From Amycolatopsis echigonensis (GTDB lineage: Bacteria; Actinomycetota; Actinomycetes; Mycobacteriales; Pseudonocardiaceae): DNA of 64,000 nt. Positions within the stretch are counted from its first letter, which is position 1; each line of letters starts with the position of its first letter. Made by a program: the position numbers and the translations under genes. Location of the stretch: positions 1 through 64,000 of the forward strand of contig NZ_JACJHR010000037.1 of the NCBI RefSeq assembly GCF_014174495.1, read 5' to 3'. This document shows positions 39,847 through 48,147 of the stretch, in pieces. The notes under the pieces are model-generated. The model was not told the DNA's origin. It saw only the letters and a list, made by a program, of their open reading frames with translations, and did not search any database.

Positions 39847-41457
39847 TCAGGCAAACCGCTGCCGGAGGTGGTACTTGAGGATCTTGCCGCCGACCGTCTC
39901 GGGCATCTTCTCCACGAAGAAGATCCTTTTCGGACACTCGTACCCGGCCAGCTGTTCGCGCGCATAGGCGATCAGCTCCACGTCGGTCACCTCGGCGGTC
40001 TTGACGACGACAGCGGCGACGAGCTCGCCCCACTTCTCGTCCGGAACGCCGATCACGGCGACCCGGCCGACCGCGGGATGCCCGGCCAGCACCGTCTCCA
40101 CCCGGAGGCTGGACACGTTCTCGCCGCCGGTTTTCACGATGTCCTTGAAGCGGTCCACCATGATCTGCTGGCCGTCGTCGTCGAAGACGCAACTGTCTCC
40201 GGAGTGGAACCAGCCGTCGCGGAACGCCGCGGCCGTCGCCTGCTCGTCCCGGTAGTATCCGGCCGTCAGCGCCGGAGACCGGTACACTGCCTCGCCCGGC
40301 TCCCCCGCCACGCCGCGCAGGCTGCGGCCGGTCTCGTCGACGATGTCAGCGGCCAGCATGGGGTTGGGCGCGCCGACGTGGTTCACCCCGTCGAGCGCCT
40401 GCTCCCGCTTCTCCGGATAGCGATCCGGCCAGAACCGGTAGCAGGACATCGATTCGGTCTGCCCGAACACTTCCAGCAGCGCGACGTCCTCGCCGCACAC
40501 CTCGCGCATCCGGTCGAAGAGATCGGGTTTCATCGCGCCCCAGGAGAACATCGCGACGGTGAGGCTGCGCAGGTCCACCTCGCCGGGCCGCACGAGCGCT
40601 TCGTCGACGAGCTTCTGCAGCCACAGCGGCGAACCCGCCCAGAGTGCTGTGGCACGCTCGCGGGTGATCGTGTCCGCGAGCAGCCCCGCGTCTGACCGGC
40701 GGCCGAGGACTACCCGGCCGCCCGCGAAGAACGCGGGCAGCACGGCCGAGTTGTGACCGCAGTGGTAGACGATCGGCAGGAACGTGCACAGCCGGAGGTC
40801 TTCTTCGTAACGCAAGCCGCGGGTCAGCGACAGGGCGTAGCTGTGGGCGGTCAGGTACGAGTAGGTGTGCGTGGCCATCGAGGCTTTCGGCATCGCCGTC
40901 GTGCCGGACGTGAACACCAGGCTCCACACGTCGTCCCCGTGGATCTTGACGTCGACCTCGTGCCCCGGCCTGCCGCGGATCCAGTCCGCGAACCCTTCGC
41001 CGATCACCACCGGGGCGGGCAGCTTCGCCCGTGCGAGCAGCGGGGCGGCTCTTTCGGCGAACTCGGCGTCCACCACGGCGAAGGCGGCTTCGGTGTGGCC
41101 GAGCACCCAAGTCAGCACGTCCGGCGCGAGCAATGGGTTCACCGGCACCGCCACCAGGCCCGCCTTGGCGATGCCGAACAGGGTCACGATCGCTTCGACC
41201 GAGTTGTCGCAGTACAACAGCACGCGGTCGCCGCGCTTCAGCCCTTCGCCCAGAAGGGCGTGCGCCACGCGGTTTGCCGCCTCGTCGGCCTGTTTGTACG
41301 TCAGCTCCCGGAATTCCGGGCTGCTGAAAGCACCAGGCGCGCCGATGATCGCGGGCTGATCGGGCCTGCTCCAGGTGAGCCGTTCGAGCACATCGCCGAC
41401 GGCCATCCGGTTCCAGCGGTCGTCGGACCGGCGGCCGTACAGGGTGGTGACGTCCAT
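39847..41457 (-). CDS. Acyl-CoA synthetase (AMP-forming)
   Basis: The 536-residue ligase has the P-loop VFTSGTTAMPKASMATHTYSY, FGQTESMSCYRF, GDSCVFDDDGQQIMVDRFKDIVKTGGENVSS and a terminal ETVGGKILKYHLR with the catalytic lysine. The P-loop departs slightly from TSGTTGxPKG (Ala-Met for Gly-x). ATG 41457 is used; GTG 41466, overlapping the upstream stop as GTGA, is an alternative three codons longer. It lies directly downstream of another ligase, and the open frame continues upstream through 43038 only as an overlapping frame of that gene. Confidence 0.88.
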   Translation of the reverse strand: MDVTTLYGRRSDDRWNRMAVGDVLERLTWSRPDQPAIIGAPGAFSSPEFRELTYKQADEAANRVAHALLGEGLKRGDRVLLYCDNSVEAIVTLFGIAKAGLVAVPVNPLLAPDVLTWVLGHTEAAFAVVDAEFAERAAPLLARAKLPAPVVIGEGFADWIRGRPGHEVDVKIHGDDVWSLVFTSGTTAMPKASMATHTYSYLTAHSYALSLTRGLRYEEDLRLCTFLPIVYHCGHNSAVLPAFFAGGRVVLGRRSDAGLLADTITRERATALWAGSPLWLQKLVDEALVRPGEVDLRSLTVAMFSWGAMKPDLFDRMREVCGEDVALLEVFGQTESMSCYRFWPDRYPEKREQALDGVNHVGAPNPMLAADIVDETGRSLRGVAGEPGEAVYRSPALTAGYYRDEQATAAAFRDGWFHSGDSCVFDDDGQQIMVDRFKDIVKTGGENVSSLRVETVLAGHPAVGRVAVIGVPDEKWGELVAAVVVKTAEVTDVELIAYAREQLAGYECPKRIFFVEKMPETVGGKILKYHLRQRFA

Positions 41458-41462
41458 TCGCG

Positions 41463-43106
41463 TCACACCGCCGTCTCGGCGGCCTTCACCTTTTCCGCGA
41501 TATCCGCTCGCAGCCGGTGTTTCTGGATCTTCCCGGTGGCTGTCATCGGCAGTTCGGGCACGACCTCCAGCCGTTCGGGCATCTTCTGGATCGCCAGCCC
41601 TTGCCCCAGCAGGAAGTCCTTGATCTCGTCGAGCGTCACGTTCTCGTGGCCGGGCCTCGGCACCAGATACAGGCAGATGCGCTCGCCGAGCCGCCGGTCC
41701 GGCATGCCGACCACGGCCGCGGCGGCGACCGCCGGATGCCCGGTCAGCAGGTCCTCCACCTGGCGGACGCTGATGTTCATCCCGCCGCGGATCACGATGT
41801 CCTTCAGCCTGCCGGTGACCCGGATGTAGCCGTCGTCGTCCATCACCCCGAGGTCTCCGGAACGGGAGTACCCCTCGGGCGTGAACAGCGCCTCGGTCTC
41901 GGCGGGATTGCCGATGTATTCGAGCATGTGCATCGGGCCGCGGTAGGCGATGTCGCCTTGCTGACCGCGGGGCACCTCCGCGCCGAGCTCGTCGACGATC
42001 TTGATCGAACTGCCCGGCAGGACCCGCCCGTCGGAGGTCGACGACCGGGCCGGGTCGTCCTCGATGGTGCACATGCTGGTGGTCACGTTCTCGGTGCGGC
42101 CGTAGAGGCTCAGCACACGGCACCCGGGCAGCAACCGGCCCGCCTGCTCGATGAACGCGGCGGGAATCGGCGCGCCCGCCGCGACCCACAGCCGCAGGCT
42201 GCTCGCGTCGTGCCGGGCCGGGTCGTAGACGTCCATCAGCATCTGCAGGAACGTCGTCGCGGTGACGGACACCGTGCACCCGAAGCGGCGGATGTGTTCC
42301 AGCCCGGTCTCGGGCTCCCACACCTCCATGACGTGCGACGCGGCACCGTGCATGAGCGGGAGCAGAATGCTGGTGACGAGGCCCGTGGTGTGCGTGATCG
42401 GTGACGGTCCGAATTGGACATCGGTGTCCCGGTAGCCGAATCCCTTGGCCAGCAGCCGGGATCCGCACGCCATCGTGTTGAAGGTATGGAGGCAGCCCTT
42501 CGGCCGCGAGGTGGTGCCGGAGCTGTACACGATCACGAAGTGGTCGTCGGCTCCGACTCCCGGACCGAGGTCGCGGTCGTCGTCGACTTCCAGCGACGCC
42601 AGCGGGATCGTGCCTTCGGCCTCCCCGCGCACGAGCACGAGCGTCTCCAGGCCGGCCACATCTTGCTGGATGGTGCGGTACATGGCGGCATAGTCGAACT
42701 TCTTGAAGCGGTGACAGGCGATCGCCATCTTCGCGCCCGAGTTGCGCACGATGTAGCCGACCTCGTCCAGACGGTAGATCGGCATGATCGGCACCATGAT
42801 CGCGCCGATCCTGGACAGGGCCAGGGCGACCTGAGCGAACTCGACCCAGTTGGGCATCTGCACGCACACCCGGTCCCCGACGTCGATCCCCTTGCCGCGG
42901 AGGCCTTTCGCCAGCCGAACCGCCCCGTCGCGCAGCTCGCGGAAGGTGAGCGACCGGGTGTCGTCGGTCAGGAACACCTTGTCCGGCCGCAGTTCCGCCT
43001 GCTGTTCGAGTAACTCGAAGAACGTCTCCCGCCGCCACTGGCCGGTGGCGTGGAACCGCTCGATCTCCTCGGCCGAGTAACGATCAGTGACCCGTGCGAA
43101 CTCCAT
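41463..43106 (-). CDS. Acyl-CoA synthetase, AliA-like candidate (paralogue of 50271)
   Basis: The 547-residue ligase has VYSSGTTSRPKGCLHTFNTM, FGPSPITHTTGLVTSILLPLMHGA, LYGRTENVTTSMC, RSGDLGVMDDDGYIRVTGRLKDIVIRGGMNISVRQVE and MTATGKIQKHRLR. It is a full-length paralogue of the ligase at 50271, and both promoters carry paired TTGGWCCAA boxes 20 bp apart. I recall similar architecture in cyclohexanecarboxyl-CoA ligases (AliA), which would suit the pathway. ATG 43106 follows AAGGAAGA. Confidence 0.9.
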   Translation of the reverse strand: MEFARVTDRYSAEEIERFHATGQWRRETFFELLEQQAELRPDKVFLTDDTRSLTFRELRDGAVRLAKGLRGKGIDVGDRVCVQMPNWVEFAQVALALSRIGAIMVPIMPIYRLDEVGYIVRNSGAKMAIACHRFKKFDYAAMYRTIQQDVAGLETLVLVRGEAEGTIPLASLEVDDDRDLGPGVGADDHFVIVYSSGTTSRPKGCLHTFNTMACGSRLLAKGFGYRDTDVQFGPSPITHTTGLVTSILLPLMHGAASHVMEVWEPETGLEHIRRFGCTVSVTATTFLQMLMDVYDPARHDASSLRLWVAAGAPIPAAFIEQAGRLLPGCRVLSLYGRTENVTTSMCTIEDDPARSSTSDGRVLPGSSIKIVDELGAEVPRGQQGDIAYRGPMHMLEYIGNPAETEALFTPEGYSRSGDLGVMDDDGYIRVTGRLKDIVIRGGMNISVRQVEDLLTGHPAVAAAAVVGMPDRRLGERICLYLVPRPGHENVTLDEIKDFLLGQGLAIQKMPERLEVVPELPMTATGKIQKHRLRADIAEKVKAAETAV

Positions 43107-43154
43107 GGGCGATCTTCCTTGATCTGAAGAGGAATAAGGGGCACGACCCGCTTG

Positions 43155-43183
43155 TCGGTCCAACGCTAATATTGTTGGACCAA
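43155..43183 (-). promoter_or_regulatory. Paired TTGGWCCAA-type boxes, 20-bp spacing
   Basis: TCGGTCCAA (43155-43163) and TTGGACCAA (43175-43183) start 20 bp apart, two helical turns, 49 bp and more upstream of the ligase ATG at 43106. The same 20-bp spacing occurs before the paralogous ligase at 50271. Confidence 0.55.
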
Positions 43184-43322
43184 AAATGCAACGGTGTCGA
43201 TGCGGCGAAACCTCAAGGCGCGCAAGCCCTCCTTGGGACGGGAGACCAGCTCAGGACGACCGGCGATCGTACGGTCCGCGACCGGTTTCGCGGCGGTCCG
43301 AAACGGGCGTCTTACGCACTCC

Positions 43323-44108
43323 TCAGCGCCGCCGCCACTCCGGACGCCGTTTCTCCCGGAACGCCGCGACACCCTCCCCGAGATCCTCCGTCGTGAAGGC
43401 CAGGGCCAGCTGCGCCTGCAGCACGTCCAGCGCCTCGGACAGGCCGAGGTCCCGCGTGGAGTCGATCGCGTTCTTGCCGAGTTTCATCAGGAGCGGGGAC
43501 TTTTCCGCCAGCCGGTGCGCCCAGGACCGCACGGTCTCGTCGAACTCCGCGTCCGGGACGACCTTGTTCACCACGCCCAGGTCCCGCGCCTCGGCGGCGG
43601 TGATCTTGTCGCCGAGCATCATCAGTTCGTTGGCCTTCATCCGGTCGACGTTGCGGTAGATCAGCGCGGAGATCATGAACGGGAACGCCCCGACGTTGAT
43701 CTCCGGACAGCCGAACCGCGCGGATTCCTTGGCCAGCACCAGATCGCACGCCAGCGCGAGGCCGAAGGCCCCGGCGAGGACGTCGCCGCCCGCCGCGCAG
43801 AGCACCGGTTTGCCGAGCGCGCCGAGCAGCTTGAACAGGCGCGGGAACCGATCGAGCCCGGCGTACTTGGCGATGGGCGGCCGCTCGTCGGCGAAGGCTT
43901 TGAGATTGCCGCCGGAAGAGAACACGCGGTCGTGCGAGGAGCCCAGCACGACGACCCGGACGTCGTCGTCCGCGCGGGCGGTTTCCAGTGCGCGCAACAG
44001 TTCGTCGAGGAGTTCGTCGCTCAGCGCGTTGCGCGTCGCGGGATCGTCGAGCGTGACGTAGGCGGCGCCTGCGGCGTCGACCTCGTAGCGGACCAGAGCG
44101 TCACTCAT
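43323..44108 (-). CDS. Enoyl-CoA hydratase/isomerase family protein
   Basis: The 261-residue crotonase has DRVFSSGGNLKAF, GDVLAGAFGLALACDLVLA, RFGCPEINVGAFPFMISALI with one catalytic glutamate, and LGVVNKVVPDAEF. The ALAGAFG oxyanion loop and GAFPF (instead of PGAGG) suggest an isomerase or specialised hydratase. ATG 44108 overlaps the stop of the MDR gene by eight bases (ATGAGTGA). No gene was found in the 43184-43322 gap. Confidence 0.85.
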   Translation of the reverse strand: MSDALVRYEVDAAGAAYVTLDDPATRNALSDELLDELLRALETARADDDVRVVVLGSSHDRVFSSGGNLKAFADERPPIAKYAGLDRFPRLFKLLGALGKPVLCAAGGDVLAGAFGLALACDLVLAKESARFGCPEINVGAFPFMISALIYRNVDRMKANELMMLGDKITAAEARDLGVVNKVVPDAEFDETVRSWAHRLAEKSPLLMKLGKNAIDSTRDLGLSEALDVLQAQLALAFTTEDLGEGVAAFREKRRPEWRRR

Positions 44109-45081
44109 GCCGCAGAACCACCTTTCCGAAGCCGCCGCCCTGTTCCAGGTAGCGGTGCGCGGCCGCCGCCTCGTCGAGCGGGAAGACCCGGTCGATGACC
44201 GGCGGGGCGATCGACCGGCTGTCCAACAGGGCGAGCAGCCCCGCGAAATCCCCCGGGCTGCCCATCGTGGTGCCCAGCAGGCTGTACTGCCCGAAATAGA
44301 ACGGCCGCACGTCGAGGGGAGCCCGCTCGGCCGAGGAAGCGCCCAGCACCACGAGCCGACCGCCCGGACGCAGCGCCAGCACCGACTCCGGCCAGCTGCC
44401 GACCGAGTCGAGCACGAGGTCGAAGCCCTTGCCGCCGGGCGAAAGCGCCTTCGCCTGCTGCGCCCAGTCGCTTTCGGTGTAAAGCACCCCGCCGTCGGCG
44501 CCCAGTTCACGAGCCTGCGAGATCTTGCTCTCCGACGAGGACGTGACCACGACCGAAGCGCCTACGCCGCAACCGAAAGCGACTGCCGTCGTCGCGACAC
44601 CGCCGCCCGCGCCCAAGACGAGCAGCGACTCTCCCTCGCGCAGCCCGCCGCGGCTGAACAACGCCCGGTAGGTGGTCAACCCGACCAGCGGCAACGCGGC
44701 GGCCTGCTCCCAGCTGTATCCGGCCGGACGCGGCGCCACGCACTCCGCGGGCACCTTGACCACCTCGGCGTAAGTGCCGGGCCGGTGATCCCCGAGGATC
44801 TCCCAGCCGGGCGCGGGCGCGGATTCGTCGTCGCCCCACCACAAGGACGGGACGACGACCACCTCTTCGCCGGTGTCCGTCCGGACGCCCGCACCGTCGG
44901 CACCGGGCACATGCGGCCGGGGCGATCCGTACTGACCACGCCGGACCAGCACGTCGTGCCAGTTCAGCGCGCTCGCCTTGAGCCGGACGGCGACCCAGCC
45001 CGGCTCCGGTTCCGGATCGGGCACCTCCTCCGGACGCAGCACGTCGGCAGCGCCGAACTCCCGCAGCACGATCGCCCGCAC
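44101..45081 (-). CDS. Zinc-independent MDR oxidoreductase (quinone oxidoreductase-like)
   Basis: The 326-residue MDR protein has KASALNWHDVLVRRGQYG in the catalytic domain and LLVLGAGGGVATTAVAFGCG for NAD(P)H. It lacks the structural-zinc cysteine cluster and the GHE zinc motif, pointing to an enoyl reductase or quinone-type reductase. It is coupled to the crotonase at 43323. A TTGGACCAT box lies 27 bp upstream of ATG 45081, followed by the LuxR gene in the same direction. Confidence 0.85.
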   Translation of the reverse strand: MRAIVLREFGAADVLRPEEVPDPEPEPGWVAVRLKASALNWHDVLVRRGQYGSPRPHVPGADGAGVRTDTGEEVVVVPSLWWGDDESAPAPGWEILGDHRPGTYAEVVKVPAECVAPRPAGYSWEQAAALPLVGLTTYRALFSRGGLREGESLLVLGAGGGVATTAVAFGCGVGASVVVTSSSESKISQARELGADGGVLYTESDWAQQAKALSPGGKGFDLVLDSVGSWPESVLALRPGGRLVVLGASSAERAPLDVRPFYFGQYSLLGTTMGSPGDFAGLLALLDSRSIAPPVIDRVFPLDEAAAAHRYLEQGGGFGKVVLRHE

Positions 45082-45107
45082 CCGCCACCTCCGTTTAGGT
45101 TTAACTA

Positions 45108-45116
45108 TTGGACCAT
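45108..45116 (-). promoter_or_regulatory. Single TTGGACCAT box upstream of the MDR gene
   Basis: TTGGACCAT differs by one base from the boxes at 10653, 10665, 43175 and 50220. No second box is obvious here. It lies in the 75-bp gap between the LuxR regulator and the MDR gene. Confidence 0.4.
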
Positions 45117-45156
45117 AATTCGCGGACGGCTCGCGTTCAAGACCCCGCCCGGGTTT

Positions 45157-46257
45157 TCAGAGGCCTCGGTCGCCCATGGTCAGCCGGAGATACCGCGAAA
45201 TGGCCTCCGCCCGGTTCTCCACGCACAGCTTCCGCAAGATGCGTTTGACGTGCGACTTCACCGTGCCGTCCGCGATCACCAGCTCGTCGGCGATCCGGCT
45301 GTTCGTCGCGCCGGTGGCCATCAGCGCCAGCACCTCGAGCTCACGCCCGGTGAGCAGTGCTTCGAGCGTGGCCGAGGAGCGGGCCGGGGCTGGCGCGGGG
45401 CGCAGCGAGTGGAGCGGCCGGGCGGCGAGTTCGATCTCCGCGGACGCGAGGTCGTCGAGCACGGCCTCCACCGTCCGCATCGCTTCCCGCACCTGCTCCC
45501 GTTGTTCCCGCAGGCGACGCAGCAGAACCGCGCGTTCGAAGAGGCGGCCGAAGGCGTCCGCGAACGCGCCGAGGATGTCCCGGTCGAGTTCGGCGACCGG
45601 GCGAGACTCGCAGTCCGCGTGCAGGAAACCGATCACCCGGCCGGTCGGCATCAACGGAGCCGCGACATAGGAATTGAGCCCTGAAGCACGCAGCAGCGGC
45701 TGGTAGACGCGCGGATCCCCGCGCGGGTCGGTCACCAATGCGGCTTCCCTGCGCCGGACCATCTCGGTCTCCAGCACCAGGTTGTCCAGCCTGATCTCCG
45801 GCACGGTGCGCATCCATTCGCGAAACGCTCGTTCCGGGTCGGCGTCGGTCACGGCGAAGCTCTTCCACGGCCGCCACAGCGAACCCTCGACCTTGGACAG
45901 CATCACGCGGTCGAACCCGCACGACCGGACCACCGCCTCGCAGGCACGCGCCAGCAGGCTGTCCGGATCGGACACCTTCCGCAACTGGGCGAGCCCGTCG
46001 TCCAGCGCGTCCAGCCGGCGCGTCCGCTGCCCGTCGAGCCATTCCCTGATCTCGTACCGCAAATCCTGCGCGTCGGCCAGCAGGACAGCGAGCTGCGGAG
46101 CCTCCGGCAGCTGCTCCCGCAGGGCGGCGACGAGGACGGTGAGGGGCTCGTCGAACCCGGCCAAGCCGGCCGGTTCGGGCAGTGCCGAGCCGGCCGCGGC
46201 CGCCGCTTCCCGCAGCAGCGCCCGGCCCCGCTCGGCCAGTTCGGCTTCCGTGCGCAC
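45157..46257 (-). CDS. GAF-domain LuxR-family transcriptional regulator (paralogue)
   Basis: The 366-residue protein repeats the architecture of the regulator at 9479: a GAF-like region at about 90-250 (CGFDRVMLSKVEG, NSYVAAPLMPTGRVIGFLHAD, FGRLFERAVLLRRLREQRE) and a C-terminal LuxR domain (LTGRELEVLALMATGATNSRIADELVIADGTVKSHVKRIL). Shared features such as the HAD end of the GAF domain and FERAV-type helix show common descent. GTG 46257 is the start. It probably activates the neighbouring MDR-crotonase unit or the ligase operons with TTGG boxes. Confidence 0.87.
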   Translation of the reverse strand: MRTEAELAERGRALLREAAAAAGSALPEPAGLAGFDEPLTVLVAALREQLPEAPQLAVLLADAQDLRYEIREWLDGQRTRRLDALDDGLAQLRKVSDPDSLLARACEAVVRSCGFDRVMLSKVEGSLWRPWKSFAVTDADPERAFREWMRTVPEIRLDNLVLETEMVRRREAALVTDPRGDPRVYQPLLRASGLNSYVAAPLMPTGRVIGFLHADCESRPVAELDRDILGAFADAFGRLFERAVLLRRLREQREQVREAMRTVEAVLDDLASAEIELAARPLHSLRPAPAPARSSATLEALLTGRELEVLALMATGATNSRIADELVIADGTVKSHVKRILRKLCVENRAEAISRYLRLTMGDRGL

Positions 46258-46302
46258 CTCGCCGTGCCCTTCCGCTCGTCCCCTCCGCCGAGTCTAGCCG
46301 CA

Positions 46303-46319
46303 ATAACGATCGTTCACAG
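46303..46319 (+). promoter_or_regulatory. TetR operator candidate, autoregulatory
   Basis: ATAACGATCGTTCACAG contains the perfect palindrome AACGATCGTT and ends 18 bp before the TetR start codon. One base separates it from ATAACGCTCGTTCACAG at 16227-16243, 30 kb away. Confidence 0.7.
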
Positions 46320-46337
46320 TCGTGCTAGATTCGGCAG

Positions 46338-46889
46338 GTGGACAGGGACCGCAAGATCCTGGACACCGCGGCCGCGGTCTTCTACGAGAAGGGCTTCCAC
46401 GGCGTCGGTGTCGACGAGCTCGGCAAGCGCGCCGGCCTGTCCGGGCCCGCGCTGTACCGCCATTTCTCCGGCAAGGACGAGATCCTCGCCGCGCTCTTCA
46501 ACGAGGCACTGGACGAGCTGCTCAGCGCCACCGCGCCGGTGCACGAGGATCCGGAGAAGGACTTGGAACGGCTGATCCGCCACCACGTCGGGTTCGCGGT
46601 CGGGCACCGGCACCTGGTCAACATCTACCAGCGCGAGGACCGCTCGCTGGCGGAACCGTGGAAACGCCAGTTCGACCGGCGGCGGCGCCAGTACGTGGAC
46701 CGCTGGGAGACCGCGGTGGCCCGGTGCTACCCGGACGCCGCCGCCGGCGAGATCGCCGCGGGCACCCAGGCGTGCCTCGGAGTCATCTTCTCCATCGCGT
46801 ACTGGCCGGCGAAGCTGGCGCAGACCCCGGCGCTCAGCGACCTGATCGCTGGTTTTGCCAGCAACGGCCTGGCCACGCTCCGCCGCTGA
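46338..46889 (+). CDS. TetR-family transcriptional regulator
   Basis: The 183-residue repressor has the N-terminal helix-turn-helix KILDTAAAVFYEKGFHGVGVDELGKRAGLSGPALYRHFSGKDEIL in residues 6-50 and a C-terminal ligand domain (HHVGFAVGHRHLVNIYQRED). It resembles KstR2-like regulators of CoA-ester pathways in size and helix sequence, so an acyl-CoA ligand is plausible. GTG 46338 has no strong ribosome site and the transcript may be nearly leaderless. Matching operators lie upstream of itself and around the BadI-like gene at 16316. It ends 2 bp from a convergent dehydrogenase. Confidence 0.9.
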   Translation: MDRDRKILDTAAAVFYEKGFHGVGVDELGKRAGLSGPALYRHFSGKDEILAALFNEALDELLSATAPVHEDPEKDLERLIRHHVGFAVGHRHLVNIYQREDRSLAEPWKRQFDRRRRQYVDRWETAVARCYPDAAAGEIAAGTQACLGVIFSIAYWPAKLAQTPALSDLIAGFASNGLATLRR

Positions 46890-46891
46890 GG

Positions 46892-48130
46892 TCAGTTCTT
46901 GCGGAAGCCGAAGAGCGAACCGGCGATGCGGCGCAGCTGCAGTTCGTCGGAGCCTTCGGTGATGCGATAGCGGCGATGGTGCCGGTAGATGTGTTCGAAG
47001 GGCAGATGCCGGGTGTAACCGGTGCCGCCGTGGATCTGCATCGCCCGGTCCGCGGCGCGGCAGGCCAGCTGGTTGCCGCGAATGTTGACCATGGAGACTT
47101 TGTCCGTGACGCCGGTGCGGCCGTGCGTGTCCATCAGCCAGGCGGTCTTGTACAAGGTGTTGCGCACCAGTTCGGCGTCGGTCTGCAGTTCGACGAGTTG
47201 CCACTGAATGCCCTGCTGTTCGTGCAGCGGTTTGCCGAACACCGTCCGCTCCCCCGCGTAGCGCACGCTGCGGTCGATGCAGAACTGCGCGGCACCGAGC
47301 GACGAAGCAGCCTGCCGGATCCGGTTCTCGTGCACGAAGAGCTGCGCGCAGTCGAGGCCGCGGCCCTCCTCGCCGAGAATCGCCGACGAGGGCACCCGGA
47401 CCTCGTTCAGCCGGACCTCCGCGTGATCGCTCGGCATGTTCAATGTCCAGTGGTAGTAAGGAATCTCGAAGCCCGGCGCGTTCGTCGGCACGAGGAACGC
47501 GGTGATCCCGGCAGCCTTGCCGGGCTCGCCGGAGGTCCGGGCGAATACCAGGTCCACTTCGGCCACGTCCACCACGCTGTTGAACCGCTTGGCACCCTCG
47601 ATCACCCAGTCGTCCCCGTCGCGGCGCGCAGTGGTCTCCAGGTAGGTCGCGTCACTGCCGTGGCCGGGCTCGGTGAGCCCGAAGGCCATTTCGAGCTCGC
47701 CCGAGACGAGCCGCTCCAGGTACGCCTCCTTCTGCGCGGGCGTGCCGTACTCGTGCAGCACCAGGGCGAGGGGAAGATTCGCCACCACGGACGCCTCGTG
47801 GCTGAGCTCCGCGTGCAGCCCCGGTCCGAGCCCGGCGAGATGCTCGCGGATCACGGCCATCGCCAGGTTGGTCCCGTCGCTGCCGCCGAGCGCGGAAGGC
47901 AGCGGGTACCGGTAGAATCCGGCGGCGTCGGCACGGCGGCGCGCTTCACGCATCAGCTCGCGCCAGCGGCGCGTGGGGATGCCGCCGCGGTCCACGTCGG
48001 TGCGGGTGAACTCGCGGCGGTGGTCGAACAGGTCCGGGTTGTCCGCCTCCAGCGGCCTGATCTCGGCCTCGATGAACCGGTCGAGGTCCTGCACGAACAG
48101 TTCGACGTCGGCGGGGATGGACCACTCCAT
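46892..48130 (-). CDS. Acyl-CoA dehydrogenase, ACAD10/11-like
   Basis: The 412-residue ACAD has MAFGLTEPGHGSDATYLETTARR, VIEGAKRFNSVVDVAEVDLVFART, ERTVFGKPLHEQQGIQWQLVELQ, MQIHGGTGYTRHLPFEHIYRHHRRYRI and TEGSDELQ holding the catalytic glutamate. The length and the neighbouring kinase-fold gene at 48148 recall ACAD10/11 and bacterial homologues that handle 4-hydroxy acids. ATG 48130 has GGAGGAG six bases upstream. Confidence 0.9.
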   Translation of the reverse strand: MEWSIPADVELFVQDLDRFIEAEIRPLEADNPDLFDHRREFTRTDVDRGGIPTRRWRELMREARRRADAAGFYRYPLPSALGGSDGTNLAMAVIREHLAGLGPGLHAELSHEASVVANLPLALVLHEYGTPAQKEAYLERLVSGELEMAFGLTEPGHGSDATYLETTARRDGDDWVIEGAKRFNSVVDVAEVDLVFARTSGEPGKAAGITAFLVPTNAPGFEIPYYHWTLNMPSDHAEVRLNEVRVPSSAILGEEGRGLDCAQLFVHENRIRQAASSLGAAQFCIDRSVRYAGERTVFGKPLHEQQGIQWQLVELQTDAELVRNTLYKTAWLMDTHGRTGVTDKVSMVNIRGNQLACRAADRAMQIHGGTGYTRHLPFEHIYRHHRRYRITEGSDELQLRRIAGSLFGFRKN

Positions 48131-48147
48131 GTGGACTCCTCCAGTGG

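Noticed and set aside
39847..43038. Apparent 1063-residue ligase on the minus strand
   Set aside because: Only the last 536 residues carry ligase motifs. The upstream part is an alternate frame of the ligase at 41463-43106.
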